Shown piece by piece: positions 19,601 through 30,707 of a DNA stretch of 64,000 nt. The stretch comes from Entamoeba invadens IP1 (lineage: Eukaryota > Evosea > Mastigamoebida > Endamoebidae), in NCBI RefSeq assembly GCF_000330505.1, contig NW_004443648.1, positions 416,073 to 480,072 of the forward strand, written 5' to 3'. Position numbers and translations under genes: made by a program. Position 1 is the stretch's first letter. Each line of letters opens with the position of its first letter. The notes below the pieces were generated by a model, which saw only the letters and a program-made list of their open reading frames with translations, did not search any database and was not told the origin of the DNA.

Positions 19601-21745
19601 TTATGGTTGGATGAGCAAATGAGAGTACTTTGGTACTTCTTTTCCGATCATGTTCTTGTCCAACACGATCTTAGCGTCGAGGACCAAGAATTCCTCATAA
19701 GAGCAAGCGAGCGGGTTAATATCGACTTCGGAGATTTCTGGGAAGTCCATGATCATCTTAGAGAATTGGACCAAGAGTTTCTTAAGTCCTTCGACATCAC
19801 ATCCTTGCATTCCTCTGTACCCGTGGAGTAACTTAGAGATCTTAGTACCGTCAATAAGTCTTTCAGCGGCATTCATATCGATTGGTGGCAAAGCGATGTT
19901 AGTGTCCTTATACAATTCGACGGTGACACCACCCATACCAAAGACGATGACTGGGCCGAACAATGGGTCTTTCTTGCATCCGATAATGCACTCATATTTG
20001 AATGAACACATCTTCTCAATGAGGACACCGTGGATTCTAGCTTCTGGTTTCATAGCCTTAACTGAGGTCATAATATCATTGAACGCCTTCTTAACATCTT
20101 CTTCAGTCTTCAACCCAATCTTAACTCCTCCAACATCAGTCTTGTGCATAATATCTGGGGACAAGATTTTCATGATGACTGGATATCCCATCTTAGCGGC
20201 TTCAGCAACAGCTTCGGCTTCAGTAGCAGCCTTAGCCATTCCCTTAATTGGGATGCCGTATTTGGAGAACATAAGTTTTCCTTCGTACTCAGTGAAAGTG
20301 TTTCTTCCGTCCTTGACAACCTCTTCAATCAACTGCTTGGCACCTTCGTAGTCGACTTTGACGTCAACATAGTTTGGTACTTCCTTCAACTTAGCAGCCA
20401 TCTCTGGGTGTCTCATGATGTAACCGAAAGCAGTAACAGCTCTCTCTGGAGTCTCGAAGTTTGGAATCTTTCCGGCTTCAAGGATCTTAACACCGGCTTC
20501 GACTTCGGATTGACCCATCCATGAGGCCAAGACTGGTTTGCTATATGGGCCGTGTTCGACAACGCTCTTAGCAACGGCGACTGGGTCAGTCATAGCTTGT
20601 GGAGTCAAAACAACGACAATACCGTCGATCTGTGGATCCTTCAAGCAAATATCAATAGTCTTTTGATAAGTGCTAGCAGTGGCATCACCAAGGACATCGA
20701 CTGGATTTCCATGTGACCAGAATTGGGAGAGTGATCCGTTCAATTCAGTCATAGTCTGTTCAGACAACTTGGCCAATTTACCTTTAACGGAGACTAATCT
20801 ATCAGTAGAAATGACACCGGGTCCACCAGCATTAGTAATAATGCAAAGTCTGTTGTTCTGTGGAACAGTTTGAGTGGCCAAGACGTGAGCACAATCCCAC
20901 AAGTCACAAATGGAGTCGACTCTAATGCAGCCGCATCTATCAAAGACGGCATCATAAACAGCGTCATTACCAGCAAGGGAACCAGTGTGTGACATAGCAG
21001 CAGCAGCTCCTTCAGATGATCTTCCTGATTTCAACAAGATAATGGGCTTATCCTTAGCGAATTCTCTGGCTCTCAAGACGAATCTCTTAGCGTCCTTAAT
21101 TGATTCAATGTACATCAAAATTGAAGTGACTTTGTCATCCTTAGCGAAGAACTCGAACAAATCAGCGTAATCAGTATCAATGGAAGATCCAATGGATACA
21201 AAGTATGAGAACCCAACATGTTGATTGGCAGCCCAATCAAGAATAGCTGTGCACAAAGCACCAGATTGTGAAACAAAAGCAACTCCTCCGGCTTCTGGCA
21301 TAACTGAAGCGAATGAAGCATTAACACCATCTCTTGGGTTAATAATACCAAGGCAATTTGGACCAATCATTCTCATGTTGTACTTCTTGCATGTGGCTTC
21401 AATCTCTCCACACATCTTAATTCCTTCAGCACCAGCCTCAGCAAAACCAGCAGTAATGATGATAAGTCCTTTAACACCAGCAACACCACATTCAACACAA
21501 ACACTTGGGACAAACTTGGCTGGAATAGCAATAACGGCCAAATCGACTTTCTCGGGGATATCACCAACCTTGGCATAGCATTTCATGCCAAAGAGTTCTG
21601 GCTTACGGCCATTGATTGGGAAGAGCTTACCCTTGAAGCCTCCTTTTTGCATGTTCTTCATCACAGCATATCCGACGGATTCTGGTCTGTCAGAAGCGCC
21701 AATGACGGCGACGGTTTTTGGTTGGAAGATTGCTTCAAATTGCAT
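19601..21745 (-). CDS. ACD: acetyl-CoA synthetase (ADP-forming)
   Basis: A 714-aa cytosolic enzyme that converts acetyl-CoA, ADP and phosphate to acetate, CoA and ATP. It is the main acetate-forming, ATP-yielding step of Entamoeba's anaerobic glycolysis. The N-terminal CoA-binding Rossmann domain is clear (VAVIGASDRPESVGY). The CoA-ligase regions follow, with the phosphohistidine loop AMSHTGSLAGN (His253) and Glu214 in YIESIK. The C-terminal ATP-grasp part contains GYPVIMKILSPDIMHKTDVGG and IEKMCSFKYECIIG. Length and domain order match the E. histolytica enzyme. Codon use is strongly biased, in line with high expression. An AAATTCATCA sequence lies just before the ATG. The fused alpha-beta order is typical of eukaryotic and bacterial ACDs. 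Confidence 0.95.
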   Translation of the reverse strand: MQFEAIFQPKTVAVIGASDRPESVGYAVMKNMQKGGFKGKLFPINGRKPELFGMKCYAKVGDIPEKVDLAVIAIPAKFVPSVCVECGVAGVKGLIIITAGFAEAGAEGIKMCGEIEATCKKYNMRMIGPNCLGIINPRDGVNASFASVMPEAGGVAFVSQSGALCTAILDWAANQHVGFSYFVSIGSSIDTDYADLFEFFAKDDKVTSILMYIESIKDAKRFVLRAREFAKDKPIILLKSGRSSEGAAAAMSHTGSLAGNDAVYDAVFDRCGCIRVDSICDLWDCAHVLATQTVPQNNRLCIITNAGGPGVISTDRLVSVKGKLAKLSEQTMTELNGSLSQFWSHGNPVDVLGDATASTYQKTIDICLKDPQIDGIVVVLTPQAMTDPVAVAKSVVEHGPYSKPVLASWMGQSEVEAGVKILEAGKIPNFETPERAVTAFGYIMRHPEMAAKLKEVPNYVDVKVDYEGAKQLIEEVVKDGRNTFTEYEGKLMFSKYGIPIKGMAKAATEAEAVAEAAKMGYPVIMKILSPDIMHKTDVGGVKIGLKTEEDVKKAFNDIMTSVKAMKPEARIHGVLIEKMCSFKYECIIGCKKDPLFGPVIVFGMGGVTVELYKDTNIALPPIDMNAAERLIDGTKISKLLHGYRGMQGCDVEGLKKLLVQFSKMIMDFPEISEVDINPLACSYEEFLVLDAKIVLDKNMIGKEVPKYSHLLIQP

Positions 21746-23143
21746 TGATGAATTTAAAAAGTCTGGTCACCATTTTATAGAGAGAACGATGTGGTGTGGC
21801 GTGGGCACTATGTGGAATTTTAAGGGTTTTGTTATTTCTTGTCTTCTTTATGAAATGGTGTTTATCAGAACTTACAAAAGATATTTTTATAGTAAATAAT
21901 CGGGAATTTTGGGAAACTTGAAAACATAAAGAAAACCTCCTACATTTTGAGGAAAACGGTGAGGAAGAAATGGAAATTGTTAAATCCTCCAAAGTTTTTC
22001 GGGTTTTTTTAAAGGGTGAATTCGAAGTTTTGGAATGGTCCGCAGAAGTGTGACGAATTTTTAAGTGGCAAAAACAAAAATGTATAACACTTTGAGAGAT
22101 TGACAAATTATTCATTTTATTAACTTTATAAAACAGTTATTTATTATTATTTATTATTATATAAAATATAAAATGTTTAAATTCCAGTTGGATTGTTTTA
22201 TAAAAAGCTTTCTATCATAATGAATTACTAATAATTACTATATTTTTTATTATAGGCATTCCAGATAGAAATGGACTTTATAATTAAAGAACTATATTAT
22301 TGGATATTTTTTTTTATTTAAGTGTCTCAGTCAAAATTATTATTTAATGTGACGGAATTCTTTTGATAAAATTATTACACTATTTAAACCGTCCAAAATT
22401 TCGGGTTTTAAGAGAGATAATATAACTTCTATTTTTAAATAACCAAAAATGTATAATTTCAAATTGAATCGACAAAAAAAACACTTTTGAGATTTTTTTT
22501 TTAAATCAAAAATATCATATTTTATTTTACAATCATTAATTATTTTTTATTGGATTTTATTAGTAATATATGGTTTATTATTAGTTTAAATATAATTTTT
22601 TAAAATTATTTTGCCTTCGTTAAAACTAAAAAAGTTAAAAAAGTTAAAAATAGAAAGTATAACAAGATTTGATTTGAAATTAGTAATTACTCAATATAAT
22701 AATGAATATCATTTATTTACCAATACTTAACACTTAAAATAACGCCCTTGTTTTTGTTTTGGCCTGTTTTTATGGGGATATTAATCCATTTTTTAATGAT
22801 TTTCCTTTTTTGGCTTGTGTATTGTTTATGCACATAATACAATCTCTAAAAAATGGAAATTTATTTAATAAACTCGAGATTTCCCGATTTTTAGACCACT
22901 TGAATTTTGTTCAATGTTATTTAAAGTGTTAATAGCTAAAAAATAATAAAAAATAAACTTAAATAAACACTAAAAATGAACTATACATCACAATTATATT
23001 TTAATTAAAATTAAGTTAATAAAAAAAACTGAAAATGAATAGTAAAAATAAAAGTAACTAATAATAAAAGAACTATCAAATGAATATGTCAAAGAAATAG
23101 ATGATGTTTGACATCCAAAGAACTCGGAAACATCAAACTGGCA
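21746..23143. other. 1.4-kb AT-rich intergenic region
   Basis: Divergent promoter region between the acetyl-CoA synthetase and the 597-aa gene. It holds many homopolymers and no supported gene. An additional first exon of the downstream gene could hide here, because that gene's reading frame is open for 12 codons before its first ATG. Confidence 0.4.
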
Positions 23144-24937
23144 ATGTCTCGACAGCGTTATGTCCAGGCGTTTGAAAAGAATTCGAAGTTAGGGGTGATG
23201 AAGAAACGGATTATAGGGACCGCTGAGATCAAACAAATATTGGCCAATGAGTACTTTGACAATTCGATGCTTCCGATCACGAAATTACGAATTGACGATA
23301 TGGTGAAGTGTTTCAAAAACAGCACCGATCACATCACAAAACGGATCTTTATCCAAATGATGGAATATTTGGATGTATATGTCCATCGTTGGGGGAAGCT
23401 TTCAAGTGAAGTTGTCGCCTTTATGATGTTCAAAGGTCTTGACAGGAAGAGTGTTGGAGAAATCACGTACAATGGCTGTACAACCGACTTAAAGATGTAT
23501 TTAGAGAGTTTCAGTGAAATTGTTCCCGGGAAGTCTTCTGAGAAGGCGACAGAAATTATTGAGAAGTTGAAGCCGGTGTTTTATGGTAAAGTGTATGCGA
23601 AGTACGACACATCAAAAATTGGGGTAACGACACCAATTGTTCGTAAGTTGTTAATCGACATCTTTCAAATCGAAAAGACTATAACCCCTTCTCTCATCAT
23701 TTTAGTCAACGCATTGGCCAAAGACAATTTGGTTTCTCTTAGCAAATTCTTGATAATATGTAATGCTCTAGAATGGGTCATTGAAAGAACACAACACCTC
23801 ACTATCCTTGAAATGTTCACTGCAATATTCTATGTCTTGGATAAAGAATATCGTGGAGTTGTTCCAGTCGAAACAATTAAACTGTTTTTAACCCAAATTG
23901 GGTCTTCTGTTGCTGTCATGTCGACATGTCCCGATTATCAATTAGTCGAATTCTTACACTACGCCGAGACGATATCTGAGAACATCTTCGACTTCAAAAA
24001 GTTCTACGAACACATATTTGTCCCAGTAAATGACTTGAAATCACTTTCGCCACTGACTCTTATTCAAACGAAAAAGACTGTTCCCGTCTTTGTTGGGACG
24101 ACGAAAGGAAAGACGGAGTTTTTGAAAGAAGTGTTTGATAAGCTTGAAATAGACATTAGACTCCAAAGTCGTATTCTGGACGAATTACAAATTGAAGAGA
24201 AAACGCCGGAAGTGATCAACTTTGTTTCGAAAGTGTTTAATGAGAATGTGAGGAAATATGGCCGAGATGAAGGTGTTGTTCGCGCTATATTCTTCACATT
24301 CCAGTATCATGGAATCGACTCCGAATCGCTTGTTTTGTGCTCGAAAATCCTTGGCATGGAAATAGATAAAAACAGTGCAGACTTTGTGATCCAAGCATTT
24401 GTGGAGGACGACACGGACAAATTGAATGTCGACAATTTTGTGAGGTATTGGATGAATCTCGATTATCCACGTGTTGATGACACTCCGAGTGAAAAGGCGT
24501 CCAAACTTACGAAACGAACATTGTCGATGTTTAGAGCACTCGAACACAATGGGTTTGTCACAAAGGATAAGATCACGGAATTCATCGCAAAGCAATACGG
24601 GTCACTATCGTTCGAAGAGATCCAGTGCATCACCATATTATTTAACTACTTGTCCTCATTTAAAGAGGAATTGACCTTCTCACAGTTCAAGTTGTTTATG
24701 GTGGCTTATGAACGGTCAATGGGAACAACTACACTGTCTCTCGAATTAACAACAGAATGCATCTGCAACGCTATTTGGAATTCCCGACAGTTCCAGATCC
24801 TCCCGGCGCTCTTTAATATCACACAAGACGATCTTAAAACGTTCAACGCGAAATGTCAAGCAGAGAAGAAAGATCCTTCTCCAAAGGAGTTCACTAGTTT
24901 TGTCGTCCCGTTGATACAAAAGACTCAAATCTTCTAG
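23144..24937 (+). CDS. 597-aa protein with degenerate EF-hand-like helices
   Basis: Not firmly recognised. The protein is helical throughout. Segments such as FYVLDKEYRGVVPVETIKLFL, FRALEHNGFVTKDKITEF and FVEDDTDKLNVDNFVRYW resemble EF-hand helix-loop-helix units, but the calcium-binding Asp/Glu positions are incomplete. It may be a calcium-independent EF-hand scaffold. I start at the ATG 23144 (MSRQRYVQAF). The frame is open back to 23105, but only a TTG precedes, with a TGA at 23102, so an unseen first exon is possible. It ends before AT-rich DNA and the eIF3j gene. Confidence 0.5.
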   Translation: MSRQRYVQAFEKNSKLGVMKKRIIGTAEIKQILANEYFDNSMLPITKLRIDDMVKCFKNSTDHITKRIFIQMMEYLDVYVHRWGKLSSEVVAFMMFKGLDRKSVGEITYNGCTTDLKMYLESFSEIVPGKSSEKATEIIEKLKPVFYGKVYAKYDTSKIGVTTPIVRKLLIDIFQIEKTITPSLIILVNALAKDNLVSLSKFLIICNALEWVIERTQHLTILEMFTAIFYVLDKEYRGVVPVETIKLFLTQIGSSVAVMSTCPDYQLVEFLHYAETISENIFDFKKFYEHIFVPVNDLKSLSPLTLIQTKKTVPVFVGTTKGKTEFLKEVFDKLEIDIRLQSRILDELQIEEKTPEVINFVSKVFNENVRKYGRDEGVVRAIFFTFQYHGIDSESLVLCSKILGMEIDKNSADFVIQAFVEDDTDKLNVDNFVRYWMNLDYPRVDDTPSEKASKLTKRTLSMFRALEHNGFVTKDKITEFIAKQYGSLSFEEIQCITILFNYLSSFKEELTFSQFKLFMVAYERSMGTTTLSLELTTECICNAIWNSRQFQILPALFNITQDDLKTFNAKCQAEKKDPSPKEFTSFVVPLIQKTQIF

Positions 24938-25098
24938 AGGAAAGTCATTCTTATTCATTCGTTGTGTTGGCATCAGTTAATTAGAAACTAATAATATAAT
25001 TCTAATACTCTATACCATATATTTTCAAAACAAAAGTATTAATTGAACACTTTTAAGTTAAAAATAAAGAATAGGGTAAAACTCAAAATTTTAAAGTG

Positions 25099-25815
25099 AT
25101 GTCGTGGGGTATGTCGTTCATTTAATTTCTTTATTTGTACACACTTTTTGATATTAATTTGATAGTTTTAAACTAATGAATAGAGGATTTCGATGAAGAC
25201 CAATTGGCTGAAATGCCGGAAGAAGGGCAAACTACTGCGACCCTGAACACTCTTGTTGCCGAGAAGAAAGAGGACGTCACCATCAGTAACAAAGAGCTGA
25301 AACAAAAGAAGGCTGAGAACAAGGTAGAGGAGAAACAGTATGTGGATCCATTGGCTGGATTGTCTGAAGAGGACAAGGCTGCTGCTTTGAAGCGCAAACA
25401 AGTCGAAACAGACGCGCAAAGTGCGAAAAAGTTGTACGCGGAGTTGGACGAGACAAAGCAGCTTGAAACGATGTCTGTAGTAACTGACAAAGATTTCATG
25501 AAATTTGGGCAATTACTTGGGATCAAGGGGCACAGTCTTTACACTGAAAAATCGAAACAGTTCAAGTTGTTAGTGAAAGAGTGTTTGAGAGAATTGACAA
25601 TCGACATGAACAGTATTGAAGTCAAGGAAATCGCGTCGTACGCCGACGTTCTTTTCAACCAAAAAATTCAACTTGAGAAAGAGGAGAAAAAGAAGCGCAA
25701 GCCGACGAAGAAGGCACTTCCTAAAGCGACTCTTGGGAAGAAGGGGAATGAAGTGATGGATGATGGGGATGATGATGTACCTGCTTATGAAGATCTTGAT
25801 GACGATTTTATGTAA
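25099..25815 (+). CDS. EIF3J: translation initiation factor eIF3 subunit J (Hcr1), two exons
   Basis: A loosely bound eIF3 subunit that acts in start-site selection and 40S recycling. The first exon is only 10 nt (25099-25108, ATG TCG TGG G). A 75-bp intron (25109-25183) starts GTATGT and ends ATAG. The second exon runs 25184-25815, giving 213 aa. Splicing produces MSWEDFDEDQLAE, the acidic Trp-containing start typical of eIF3j. The middle holds the family helices (KDFMKFGQLLGIKGHSLY) and the tail is basic, then acidic (DDGDDDVPAYEDLDDDFM). Without the intron the frame has no ATG before residue 14. It is convergent with the uracil-DNA glycosylase gene. Confidence 0.85.
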
Positions 25816-25910
25816 AGTCGTTTACCTTACTTTCAAAGCTTTAAGGACACAATAATTCAGTCGTTTTATTCTTTATTATTACAAACTATTAACAAGAATA
25901 CTAAAGAGTA

Positions 25911-26729
25911 TTATGGAGTAATTTTCCAGTCGATTGGTGTGGTATTATGTGCTGTAAGATACTCGTTACATAATACAAAGTGATTGTTCCCATCAAACCC
26001 TTTTGCTAAAGGAGAAGGATGCGGCGCCTTCAAACAACAATTTTTCTTCGCGTCGACACATGACGCCTTTTTCTGAGCAAAAGAGCCCCAAAGGAGATAA
26101 ACCAAATTGGTCTTTTGTGAGGCAATAGTCTGTAATATATCATCAGTGATTGGTTTCCACAGTTTCTCGTGCGAATTGGACTTGCCAGCAATGACTGTTA
26201 ACGTGGCGTTAAGCATTAATACCCCTTGTCTTGCCCACTCAATCAAATATCCATGTTTCGGTATCTGAAAGTCTGGAATTGTGCGTTTCAGCTCTTTGTA
26301 TATGTTCTTTAAAGAAGGAGGGACAGCAACACCTTTGTTAACACTGAAACACAACCCATGGGCTTGCTTCTCCTTGATATATGGGTCTTGTCCTATTAAA
26401 ACAACTTTTAAAGTGTCATATGGCGTTTCATTGAACGCAGCAAAGACTTCTTCAATAGGAGGGTAGATCTTTCCCTTCGTGTAACTCTCAGTAATTGTTT
26501 TAACACTTTCGCTGTTAATATATTTTTGAAATATAGGTTTTAATATTTCTCTCCACCCCGGTTCAGTCAAATGTTTAAATAGTGGATGACTGTACACGTC
26601 ATCACTCCCATACGTCTTTCCAATCTTCTTCTTTTCATCGCCTTTCTCTTCTTTCGGTGTATTTTCGTTCTTCTTCCCCTTAAGGAAATTCATTAAATCC
26701 GTCTGCTTTTCGTTCACACCTCTCTTCAT
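25911..26729 (-). CDS. UNG: uracil-DNA glycosylase, family 1, with altered GQDPYH motif
   Basis: A 272-aa base-excision repair enzyme that removes uracil from DNA. Motifs are seen in order: the water-activating loop GQDPY (catalytic Asp115), QAHGLCFSV, LMLNATLTV, LLWGSFAQKK and the leucine-loop APHPSPLA (His237). The residue after GQDPY is Ile118, where family 1 enzymes have His, and the following segment is KEKQAHG instead of GPGQAHG. The N-terminus carries QTDLMNFL at residues 9-16, a good PCNA-interacting (PIP) box like that of nuclear human UNG2. Residues 17-40 are a Lys-rich linker and probable nuclear signal. It should act in replication-coupled repair in the nucleus. Confidence 0.92.
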   Translation of the reverse strand: MKRGVNEKQTDLMNFLKGKKNENTPKEEKGDEKKKIGKTYGSDDVYSHPLFKHLTEPGWREILKPIFQKYINSESVKTITESYTKGKIYPPIEEVFAAFNETPYDTLKVVLIGQDPYIKEKQAHGLCFSVNKGVAVPPSLKNIYKELKRTIPDFQIPKHGYLIEWARQGVLMLNATLTVIAGKSNSHEKLWKPITDDILQTIASQKTNLVYLLWGSFAQKKASCVDAKKNCCLKAPHPSPLAKGFDGNNHFVLCNEYLTAHNTTPIDWKITP

Positions 26730-27006
26730 GCGCCCTATTTTTTCTTTTTAAATTCAGTTTGAATCTAATATAATATAATATTTTTATAATAAATCTGATA
26801 TTCGTCACAATTCGAAGAATTGATTGAGGAATTCATCTATCTTTAATCTATTTACATAGTTTGTTATAGTTTGTTATAGTTTGTTATAGATTTTTAATAA
26901 TATTATTAATACCATTCTATCAACAACTTAACATGTTACAAACAACAACTTAGAACAACGGGTAAAGTGAATAACTATAAAATTAACTATATGTTTAGTA
27001 CACCTC

Positions 27007-30000
27007 TTACTCGATCGTTTCAATGATCATAGAGCGCGACGGTCGTTTCCCCTCACTCTTCGATCGTGCTCCAATGACTACACTCGAGTTCACAAGTTGT
27101 GACCGTGGTGATGTAAGACCAGACCCAGATTGTGATTTTGAAAGGGGGAGTTCTGGGGACTTCGGGAATATCGTGATTTTCTCTGAAGCCCTCTTACCCA
27201 CCACCACTGTCGGGCGTTGTGTTTTTGTTGTCGGTCGTGCCTTCGCAAACTTTAAATTTGGTTTGAGTAGTTCTGTGCCACGCTCGACAGCGCGATGTTT
27301 TTCGCACAAAAGGACGTGTTGAGTTTTCTTCGCGAAGTCGACTTGTTTAAAAAAGCCGTGAACAAGACATCCAATCGAAACGTGTTGATCGGGTCGTGGT
27401 TTTAAAATAGTTTTTTGTGGTTCTTTAAATGTCAATTCTTCGTAGTGCGTGACCATATACTTAAAGATTTTCCATTGTGTTGCTGGTGGGATATTTTGTT
27501 TAAAGAAGTATTCTGTGAATTGGAGAGTGACTTCTTTAAGATTTGGATTGTATATAACCCATCCGTGGAGTACAAACAAGATCAATTGAAGTACTTTTTT
27601 CTTTGTTGAGTGTGTGATGTGGTTAATAAGAAAATTAGATATCTTTAGTATATCATCTAGTATGTTATTAATTATTATTAATTATTATTAATTAACTATT
27701 ATAGTTATTATTAAAGTAATTTGTGTTAAACAACAAACTGTCACCAAACGAAGGCATTGACTCAACACTAAAAAATGGCTCAACCATTGCACTTAAAAAC
27801 AAGACAAACATCCCAACAACAATCTTCGATGAAAGTAAATAGAAGTCGACGTATTCACCAAGTTCGCATTTTGTTAACATGTTTTGTGCTTCTTTCAAGT
27901 CGGTTTCAATAAAGAAATATTCAGATGTAAATTTCTCATTCAAGTACATTGCATTGCAGATCTTCAAAAGAACAGGGGGAAGCCCTTCTTCACAATACAA
28001 ATCGTCAACTCGAACACCACAAAGTCCATATTTGCAATGAAAAATCTCAACCACTTTTTGTAACACTGCCATTTCGCCTTTGTAAGTCCCTACAATCTTC
28101 TGTACCCCTCCTTCCCAATTCGAAAAAATTTTGATTTGTTCGTTTAATGGTTCGTAGACTATACTAATATTTTCCTTTGGAATGACATTGTATGTTTCTG
28201 TTTTGATACAGAGAAATTGCTCTGCCTGGACTAACATAGCACTTCCATATTCATTCGAAACTTCGTAGCGCCCAAAGAATGAAGACCCAACAAACGAGTC
28301 TTCTAAAAGTTGACTAAATGAACTCTTAGCCACCATCACTATGCTATTCTTCTCTTTAACAACATCACCAATGATACTCTCAGATGATATCCACCCAACT
28401 ATCCGTTTCCCATCCCCTCGGAAAAACGTGACACATTCTTGACACCCAAAAACTCGCTTTAAAGCTTCTCGAACACTCCCCATTTTCTTTGTCACATCCA
28501 TTGGCATCATTATTTCTTCATTCGAATACTGAACACCAATGTTCCGATTCGGATCCATTATGACATAGACTCCGTCACTTTGAAACACCTCTTCGTCTAA
28601 CTCAACTTCAATTATTCTTTCGTTCTCGTATAAAATAACACGTGTTTCGTGGATGTCGTCTTCATCCAGAGAACACACTGTTTGTATAAACGAAATGTAA
28701 ATCGTCCCTTTAATAACACTATAACTCTCTAACACGCCACTGTCATTCAAAAAGTCGAGGGTGATTCGATTCGGGTCCTTAATTATTTCACCACTACTTA
28801 ATCTCCGTATCTTCTCTTGACCCCCAATTGGTTCCAACTTCTTCGATATGTCAAGTCGATTACTTTCAAGTGTTGTTTCTTCGACAATTGCTTGTAACAT
28901 ATATCTCTGAAGTACTTCATTTGTGCTCAAACAATACACCCGTTGCTTTAACACAGAAACTTCCTCTGCAATTGCAGTCATTCTCTTACACTTGTTGAAA
29001 TTAATTCCATCCTCCTCTGTCGTGGACTTCAACCCATCGTCCGTGAACAATATGTCACCAAGGAAACACCCAACATAGGGTACACATGGTTTGTGGATAG
29101 CATACTTTAATTCATTTCGATAGTTCTTCCATCGCTCATCGGGCGATGCAAAGTCGTTGAGCCTCTGACTGATCTTCGCGTACTCCGGAGACACAAAAGA
29201 AAACGATTTTTTGAGGCGACATATTGCACTTGTCGAGAACAACGTGATGATACAAATCACCGCGTCATAATTTTGGAGTTTAAAACACTCGTTGGCAATG
29301 ATTAAAATGTTCTCGATGATTTTCGCGCGGATCTTTGCGGAGTTTTCCGTCAGTATTTGATGCGCAAAGTAGTTTTGAAAGTTGTTAAAGAGATTCACAC
29401 AGTTTTGTACATTCGGACATCGGTCCTTCGCCTTATTCCACAAGATCAATTCGAAATTTGAGATTTTCTGAAATGCGTCGGACTGGATTAAAGTCATTTG
29501 CCTTGCGAAATCGATTGGGTCGATTTCAAGGAAACTTGCTTTAAATGTCGCCAACACAAACTCCAACGAGATGAACTCGACGCGTGGTTTTGGTGATATA
29601 AAGACGACTGTTTTGTCAGTGATTTGTTTTCTGAGTAAATTTGATTGTTTTTTCATTCCATAGTTGAGCATTCTATCAGTGAAAATGGTCATCACTTGAA
29701 TGGCTTCTTCTGCTTCGATATGTGAGAGCAGTGGCAAGATTTTTGTTGAGAACACAGACAACATCCGAGTGATTCGAGCTCGTATCACTACACTTTGTTG
29801 GCAGTGAATACTCATCACGACCTCGTATCGAAAAAAAAATTCGCTTAAGAGGTCGCGTGGTGTTGTGAAGAGTCTGAACGTCCAAATGAAGTCATTAAAA
29901 ATGGTTGAAGACATGCAGCAGTAGCTCACCATGTCCCGAAAAGAACACGACTGTAAGTCTTGTGGGAGTTGTGGAAACGCGATGTTCAAAACGGCCTCTG

Positions 30001-30154
30001 TGATTTGTCCTGGCAGCGACACTGAATAGTTCGTTTGTGGGTGTGGGGATAGCAAGCAATAATGCCTGTAAATCTCTGTTTGAAAAGTCGCGCGTGCGTC
30101 CGCGGATTTGTCCGACACCATGTAGCAATGCAGTGTATAAACTTTTGGTAGCAT
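27007..30154 (-). CDS. RasGEF with C-terminal RhoGAP-like domain lacking the arginine finger
   Basis: A Ras-family exchange factor of 1021 aa from two exons, 30154-27739 and 27656-27007. They are joined by an 82-bp intron (GTTTGT...CTAG, phase 1) that lies inside the RhoGAP-like fold. Residues 75-170 resemble the RasGEF N-terminal module. Residues 195-410 are the CDC25-type catalytic domain (IDPIDFARQMTLIQ, KIIENILIIANECFKLQNYDAV, VPYVGCFLGDILF). About 710-870 matches RhoGAP (GVRVDDLYCEEGLPPVLL, then the LFLSAMVEP motif). At the place of the family's EGIFR the protein reads SEYFF, so Phe748 replaces the catalytic Arg. The last 130 residues are basic and disordered. The Ras-side activity looks intact; the Rho side is probably a binding module. 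Confidence 0.85.
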
Positions 30155-30707
30155 TGTCGATGTTTGTGTGGTGATTTTATCATTTATTCAGTTCAGAGAA
30201 GGATATGACATCTGTTGTTCCCGATTAATACTACCATTTGCTTCCATTTTTGTCAGCCTTCTTCTGTTTTTCTCTGAACTTGTCCTTATCCCTTTTGTTT
30301 TACGTTAAACTCAAAACGATAAACTTTATATCTTATTTTTAGCTCGGTTATAGCTTCTTTTTAGTTAAGAGTGTCTTGACTAATTTTTGTTAGTGATCTC
30401 AATGTTCATTTCTATTTTCAATTCATAACATTTGTTATAATCATTTGGTATTTTAATTATAATTAATAATTTAATTGAGACTAAAGAGAGCTTTTCTATT
30501 TTTTGTTATCTATCGTGTTTTTTGAAATAGCCTCAATTCCTTTGAAAAGTCTTTTTCTAACATCAAATTATGATAATTTTACTATATAAGTATAGTATTC
30601 TACAATGCTAAAAAGAATAATAATATTATAATAAAGAAAAACCATCAACTATTGAAAAAAAAGAAAAACAAAAATCAAGAACTAATAAAGTGTACTATTA
30701 CAAATAA
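30155..30707. other. divergent intergenic region
   Basis: Promoter region between the RasGEF and the secreted coiled-coil gene. A short minus-strand reading at about 30308-30243 gives KRDKDKFREKQKKADKNG and then a stop. It is compositionally protein-like but has no start codon or donor site that I can find. Confidence 0.35.

Noticed and set aside
23101..23143. TTG at 23108 as the start of the EF-hand-like gene, and other TTG/GTG starts
   Set aside because: Entamoeba uses ATG. In-frame ATGs or upstream exons explain these frames; the same holds for the frames at 1245, 25204, 27585, 33260, 37058, 44723, 52485 and 53363.
30243..30308. Short Lys-rich minus-strand exon-like reading
   Set aside because: No start codon, donor or partner exon found; only noted in the spacer entry.
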